From: Dendrolimus kikuchii | Lineage: Eukaryota; Arthropoda; Insecta; Lepidoptera; Lasiocampidae | Assembly (NCBI GenBank): GCA_019925095.2 | Contig: CM034389.1 | Span: forward strand, 20,137,435-20,201,434 | DNA length: 64,000 nucleotides | Reading direction: 5' to 3' | Shown: positions 58,720-64,000 of the stretch, one piece after another | How the letters are laid out: the number at the start of each line of letters is the position of its first letter | Numbering within the stretch: the first letter of the stretch is position 1 | Program-made: the position numbers and the translations under genes | The notes under the pieces: model-generated | Told to the model about the DNA's origin: nothing | What the model saw: the letters and a program-made list of their open reading frames with translations, nothing else | Databases searched by the model: none

Positions 58720-59736
58720 GGTTAAACTTTACAATGTGGTCACTGAATTTTAAGTAGTGGGGGGGCGGAGGGGGAAGGGGGAGGAGTACTTCTTCCTTCT
58801 GCAACCCCCATGTCTAGGAGACATTTAGTTTTTGAGATATGATTTTTTTTGTAAACATTACTAATTTCATTCAAAATCGTGTACTTATTTCTTATGTCTA
58901 AAGATGAGAAATATTGAAGAAAGGTAGTGGTCGATGTAAAAAACATTTAAAACAGTCTAAAAACGCAGACTAAAGCCCACAAGCCGTGCGAGCGAATCGA
59001 GTGTGCTATAACAGCGGTCAGCAAATGTCAAAAGCAATTTGTAACCATCATTTAAATAGATATCAATGAATAAATGGTGACCAGTCGGTTCTGGCGCTTT
59101 GGTCTAAAGACTAACCCAACCTAACCAATTTACCGTTTTAATCACTGGTGGCGACTTTCGATCACCCCTCACAACCTCAGTGGCTATAAATAAACTGTAA
59201 GAAAGAAAAAAGGCGGCAAATAGAGTATAGCTAATTATACATCTTTTTTTTTAATGAAAATAAATCTTTTAAAAATATACTAAAACAGACTCGCAATATA
59301 TAAGCAAAAAAAAAACAATTTTCGTATTTAAAAATCGATATTATTGACATATCGAATGGTTAATATTTTTTTTTCTTATGCCTATTATCGTCGTCAAGTA
59401 AAAAAAAAGTGACGGTACTGTGATTTATTATTATGAACGTTAAAATTATAATAACTCATTTAAAACTCGTTTACTAAATTAAAAAACCGTTTTAGTGTTT
59501 ATATATCAGGTGTAAGTGTATTCCTAAACACAAATCTAACTTTTTTTCAACATAAGTGACATAACCTTATTTATCAAACGTATTTTTGTTTTTCCCATTA
59601 TTCGTTCAAAACTTGTTGGTGGACCCTAGAAACATGTTTCCTAGCCCAAATAACAAGTCTAGTCTCTATATATAAGGCGTATACCCCTAAACTTAATTTC
59701 CGTTAATCTGATGACACTCTGTGCAAAAGTTTAGCC
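58720..59736. mobile_element. DNA transposon, 1017 bp, 8-bp TSD, inside copia
   Basis: Bounded by a perfect duplication CAAAACTT (58712-58719 and 59737-59744). Ends GGTTAAACTTT and, inverted, GGCTAAACTTT form short TIRs. Removing it restores continuity of the surrounding copia sequence. No transposase frame is visible, so it is non-autonomous. An 8-bp duplication fits hAT and some other superfamilies; the GG termini are not typical of hAT. Confidence 0.85.
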
Positions 59737-59890
59737 CAAAACTTTAATACTCGCTTTATTTGCCACAATTATTTCCTTAGTTGTGGGTTTATAACAAATA
59801 TTAGACAACATGTTTTTATCTGAGATTAAATGAGCGCTGGCACCAGAATCCACATACCAGTTGATTGACTGAACTCGCCAGTAAGAAAAA
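59737..59890 (-). pseudogene. copia protease remnant
   Basis: Contains WYVDSGASAHLISD, the aspartic protease active site of copia polyproteins, in a frame that ends at the 1-kb insertion. Confidence 0.8.
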
Positions 59891-59895
59891 CAGCA

Positions 59896-60690
59896 CTAAA
59901 TTGCGTTTGATGTTACTTTTTCCGCAAGTTTACATTGGTTTTTGTAGTGGCCATATTGCTTGCAGTTATAACATCGTATCATTTTCTTGTGCAACTTTAC
60001 GCCATATTTGACATATGCGACTCGTTTTTCAAATTTCCGTTCCGAGTGAAATTGTGACTTGTAGCATGGCGTTTCTGTGCTAATAATGCGCCTTCCATTT
60101 TTTTCTTCTACAGGTGAACTCTTATCCAATAATTTAGTCTTTATAGCGTCAGCACTAATACTCATTCCCTGAATGCTCTATTGGCATAATCAGGGGACTA
60201 AATTTTTCTGGAAGTCCTGCCAGTAACAAAGACCCTATCCTTTCGTCATTGATCTCAAAGCCGGTACCCTTCAATTTTTCAGCTGTTTCAACTATTTGTG
60301 ATACATAACTGGTCATTGACTCACTGGTTTTCAAGCGTATTGAAATCAGATTTCTTAGTAGGCTGATTTTTCGTGTAAAGCCTGAATTGTCGAATAATTT
60401 TTTTAACTTATTCCATACGCATTTAACAGTAGATTCACTTTTGATATGCACATACAACGAAGGACTTATTGTCATAATCATTTTTGCCCTGGCTTTTCTG
60501 TCGTCTTGCTCACTTAACGTGCTTGTAATGCGACGCCTTCAAGTATGAGAAAATTTTCTACGGCGAAAGCCCAATCGCCGTAATTCTCCCTTCCTTTTAA
60601 TTTTGGCACGTTTATAGAGTAATTACCCGACATTATTTTACTAGTTTTAGCACTGTTTACTATAATTTCGAGACTAATTATTAATAGGTA
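59896..60690 (-). pseudogene. copia gag remnant with zinc knuckle
   Basis: Begins at 60690 with MSGNYSINVPKLKGRENY, typical of copia-type gag openings, loses frame after FLILEGVALQA, resumes in another frame and reaches a CCHC knuckle CYNCKQYGHYKNQC (60000-59940). At least two frame changes. It would have been the RNA-packaging protein. Confidence 0.85.
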
Positions 60691-60710
60691 TAGGAACTGG
60701 GTCCATAACC

Positions 60711-60819
60711 TAATAAAACGCATGAAATGTACGTGAAAGAATGGTACTTTATTCGGGGTTCACACAATGACACTTCATTACATTTGACACATATTTTGCA
60801 CAGATAATATTAAATAACA
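60711..60819 (-). repeat. copia 5' LTR, 109 bp
   Basis: Ends CGTTTTATTA and is followed at once by the tRNA primer-binding site. Unusually short for a copia-type LTR. Confidence 0.9.
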
Positions 60820-61040
60820 GTGGTAAGGTATTTGCCCGTCTAGATAGCTACCACCCCTGGTCGACAGTATGCCGCCATAACAACTTTTTTTTTATTTGTA
60901 TTCCCACATCAGTCGCTATGTTCCAGTTTCTTCTTAGAGGCCGGCAGCACATTGGGAATACCGCTGGTATTGTTAATATCCATAGGCGACGGTAACCACT
61001 TTCCATCACAGTCGTCAGCCTGTCTGCTGTGCTTAAGCAA
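60820..61040 (+). mobile_element. Right part of short LINE derivative split by copia element
   Basis: Starts with the second GTGGT, then 'aaggtatttgcccgtctag' and runs to 'cagcctgtctgctgtgctt'. Together with 56250-56333 it makes one derivative of the usual length. Confidence 0.85.
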
Positions 61041-61111
61041 TTAAAAAACTTATATTTTTGGCAAGATTTTTAATCTTATTTTGTCATGACTTAGAATAAA
61101 AAAAATTATAT

Positions 61112-61329
61112 TACTCTTTTAGATTCACAATTTGAACTGGTAGGTGCCGCTGATATCGGGTTCTGGAATCCTCCTAATCACCTGGAGCGATTTTGGTGAT
61201 TTTGTTTTTGTGTGTTTGAGTGGGTACCCGGATGGTTTAGATTCGCAATTAGAACCGATACGTGGCTCTGGGATCGGGTTCTAGAATTTTATTTTTTAAA
61301 GGCAGGACAACGTCTGCCGGGGCCGTTAG
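61112..61329 (+). mobile_element. Helitron 3' end, two units
   Basis: Same family as 3563-3939, with 'gatggtttagattcgcaatt' and hairpin 'ggcaggacaacgtctgcc', ending GTTAG before T. Confidence 0.75.
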
Positions 61330-61334
61330 TAGTA

Positions 61335-64000
61335 ATAGATATATATACATATATTCAAAATAAATAAATATATTTGTTAACATTATATATGACAAGCTTA
61401 TTATATTAACATATATTAAAATAGATAAATAAGTGAATGTTTATGTAATCATCATCTTAACACACCGGCGCAGTGGAATGAGTTAGCGCAATGGCGCGGC
61501 TTAGTGCAGTGTAACTCATGTATACTTGAGCTTTAATAAAACTGTCCGCCAAGAGTTGTGTGGTTGTAAACCTCTACTGTTAGCTATTTTTAATATTATA
61601 TGACTCAATTTGTTTGTTTTTTCTCTTTAGTAACCTCACATAGAGCCTAAAATAATAATTTGCGAATAGGATATATTAAAATTTTAATAAGGAAATATTT
61701 TTTGACAATATCATGTTCCGCAAAGAACATTCCAATTATCCAGAATGCTTTTAAAAATGTTATTTCGTAACTAATTTTTAGATAAAATTTTAACCAAAGG
61801 CGCTTTTATGCGAAATTGTATTTATGGCAATATTAATTAGGTTTGCTATTAATAAAAATTATTTTGAATGAAATCGTAACTATAAGAGTCTACGCTTACA
61901 TTCTATACTAGAAACGTGTATGTGAAATTTCCGATATGACATTAAATAAAATAGTCGATGCCGACTATCAATTGTTGTTCCTCTAACATACGAATATCAT
62001 TTGCACGGTTATTATTTTTAATAGTATTGCAATCGGAATACTAGGAATGATAATCTCAATACTTCAATGTGTTACTTTGACAGTTAATGTTGCTTCGTTT
62101 TATATACAGATATAAAAAGTGTCTGTCAAAAGGCTTTAAATATTAGTAGGTAAAGGGGAAAATTTTATAAATAGTGCTAAACGTTTTATAAAAAATTCTC
62201 AGCAGATTTCAGTGTTTATTTTATTAGCGCCATACTGAAGTGAAGAATCTCTTAGTGAAATTGACACGTGTCTAGCTATACTGGTAGATAAATACTTAGA
62301 CAGTGTAAAGTTACTCTTTAATTTATTACTTGACATATTCGTAATACGTATGTGCGAAAACAGACGCCTTAGACCGTATCGTCGATCTAGTTTTTTGATG
62401 TGATATCTTTCTTAACTGGTCGATTGTCATTCCTAGTGCACTTTTAGCAGTTTTACACAACTCATTATTGCGATCGGCAGTTTTCGTTTGCGTAGAAAAG
62501 TAATAAATAATCTATATTGAACTTATTCACATGTGGAAATGGTAGCATTGCTTTTTATAATAATAACTAGCTGTTACCTGCGACTTTGTTCACGTCAAAT
62601 TTAATTTAATTTGCCTTTTGGTGTGACGACTGCAGCGGCGTACGCGTGGACTTTTCAATTATTTTTTCTAAAATAAAAGTAGCCAAGTTACTCCTTATAA
62701 CAACATCAGACTTTTCAGAGATTAGCAAGAACAAACAGACAGACAGATAAAAAATTTAAAAAATAATTTTTTGATATAATGTTATATATACTTTCATATG
62801 CGTTTAGTAAAAAGCTGTTATTTTAACATGACAAACGGACACTTCAATTTTATTTATTTGTATAGATAAATCTCTTATATTTCATAGCCATTACAACGTA
62901 ATTGTGTTTCAAGTAAAAGATACAAAAAAGACAGAATTGTCGAAAGAAAAGCAAGCTGTGAAGTCGAACGAATGTCAAGACCCCGCACTAAGATCAAACC
63001 TGTGTTACGGTAGCATTGGTAGCCATCCGACAGCAGGAGATGACTTATAGTTAAACCCTAATTTGTTACATAAAAGAAGATTCTGAATCTTAATCTAGTA
63101 AAACTGCTTGCTATGGATTTGTAGTTCTGTTTCGCTTACACGATTCGTACACCGTCGAGCGCTACTAAAATGGATCTACTGTGCATGTCATCTCGAGTTA
63201 TTATTAGTTGTGTAAAGCTGTCTTTCTTGTGACCGATACTGGCAATACTGACTTAAGTTACGTCAATGATTTCAAAAGTTACACCAACACGAGTCCAAAG
63301 CGGCCAGAAGCGTGCGCAATGCCATTTTTCCGTAACAAAAACTACATTGCGCATAAGTCTGAGTGTGCTATTAAAACAATGTTACAAAATTATACAACTT
63401 ATCGTAATGTTGTTTTTTCATAAACTTCCAACTACCCAATAAATACATTTTTTATCACTTACATTTTAAACACTTATTTATGTTATGTGTCTAAGAATAG
63501 GTATTTTGCTATAAAAAGTTTATATACATTTAGCCGAGCCCGAAGTTAAATCGTAATAAATAAGGATAATTTTGACCTATAAGAAAAATCTTGTTGTGCA
63601 ATTGATAATTAATTAATGCCAAACTGTAATGAAATGCATCATATACTTTTTTACACCAACCAATATTTTTGTATGCAATTAATATACGCTATTTTTCTGA
63701 ATTTTAATATTTACTATCCATACCGTGGCTGGTTTTAGTTTTCAGTTTTAAATTATGATAAGATTTTTTTGACGATTGAAAACTATTAAAAAAACCACCG
63801 CACTTCACTTTTAATTAAGGTTGGTATTCTACAGTAGCAGTCAAACTTCAGTAAAAATTGAGCAAGGAATTGGTTAAATAGCGAAGTCAGTTAGTTATTC
63901 CTTGTTTTCAAGGTGCTACATACACTCGAAACATCCTTTTAATTTGATTGCATTATAAAACAAGCTACGATTCAAGTAAGAAAGAAATTTGGTTTTTTCC
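61335..64000. other. AT-rich, no gene seen
   Basis: Apart from the repeat at 62565-62870 nothing was supported. A 71-codon open frame at 63208-63423 resembles no family and lacks splice or codon support. Confidence 0.4.
62565..62870 (+). repeat. 'actagctgttaccc' family element
   Basis: Second copy, same orientation, same two ends; the interior differs. Confidence 0.7.

Larger units (their letters stand above)
56334..60819 (-). mobile_element. Ty1/copia LTR retrotransposon, defective and nested
   Basis: Flanked by 109-bp LTRs (TGTTATTTAA...CGTTTTATTA) differing at one position, with a 5-bp duplication GTGGT outside. Just inside the 5' LTR, the primer site GGTTATGGACCCAG resembles the internal initiator-Met tRNA site used by copia. 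Order on the minus strand is gag with zinc knuckle, protease, integrase, reverse transcriptase and RNase H, as in copia elements. The reading frame is broken by frameshifts, by a large deletion joining integrase to RT, and by two insertions (58720-59736 and 57879-58190). It cannot make a working polyprotein. Confidence 0.93.

Noticed and set aside
63208..63423. 71-codon open frame near the right edge
   Set aside because: Short, AT-rich surroundings, no similarity I recognise, no splice or regulatory support.

Overview
This window reads as nuclear DNA of an insect, most likely a moth or butterfly. It is AT-rich, its genes are split by GT-AG introns, and it is crowded with repeat types I associate with Lepidoptera: elements opening with a 'gcccgcgacttcg' motif, Helitron ends of the 'ggcaggacaac...tctgcc...CTAG|T' type, (TATG)n-tailed and (ATCT)n-tailed LINEs, and a tRNA-derived SINE. 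Species cannot be read from the sequence. No bacterial genes, CRISPR arrays, rRNA or intact tRNAs were found.

Minus strand, 15841 down to 2414: six or more coding exons of a large gene encoding a Pro/Ser/Arg-rich, probably cytoskeletal or scaffold protein that I cannot name. Both ends lie outside what I can define; the 3' end runs off the window, and a GC-rich segment at 39635-39790 with a strong minus-strand splice donor may be its non-coding first exon and promoter. One exon (7199-7443) cannot be read in a single frame with its neighbours and appears to carry one extra base.

Plus strand, 47608 to 55547: the complete Shc adaptor gene in eight exons, 419 residues, with PTB domain, two pYXN-type Grb2 sites and C-terminal SH2 domain. 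This is the one gene whose function is clear: it would couple activated receptor tyrosine kinases to Grb2/Ras signalling at the plasma membrane.

The rest is mostly mobile DNA. At 19516-23155 there is a LINE with an uninterrupted 990-residue endonuclease/reverse transcriptase. At least five short elements (about 220-320 bp) carry both its 5' and its 3' end with the middle missing, so they look like a non-autonomous family mobilised by it. At 56334-60819 a Ty1/copia element with 109-bp, almost identical LTRs sits inside one of those short elements, and is itself interrupted by another short element and by a 1,017-bp DNA transposon with an 8-bp target duplication. Other well-bounded elements: two hAT-type elements with perfect 8-bp duplications (13337-13842, 31666-32145), two PIF/Harbinger-type MITEs, a mariner-type MITE, three Helitron 3' ends, a 500-bp element present twice in opposite orientation 50 kb apart, two tandem arrays with units near 115 bp, and several decayed LINE fragments.

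The nested insertions give a partial history: short LINE derivative, then copia, then DNA transposon and a second short LINE derivative. The remaining gaps are AT-rich intronic or intergenic DNA in which I see nothing else I can support.
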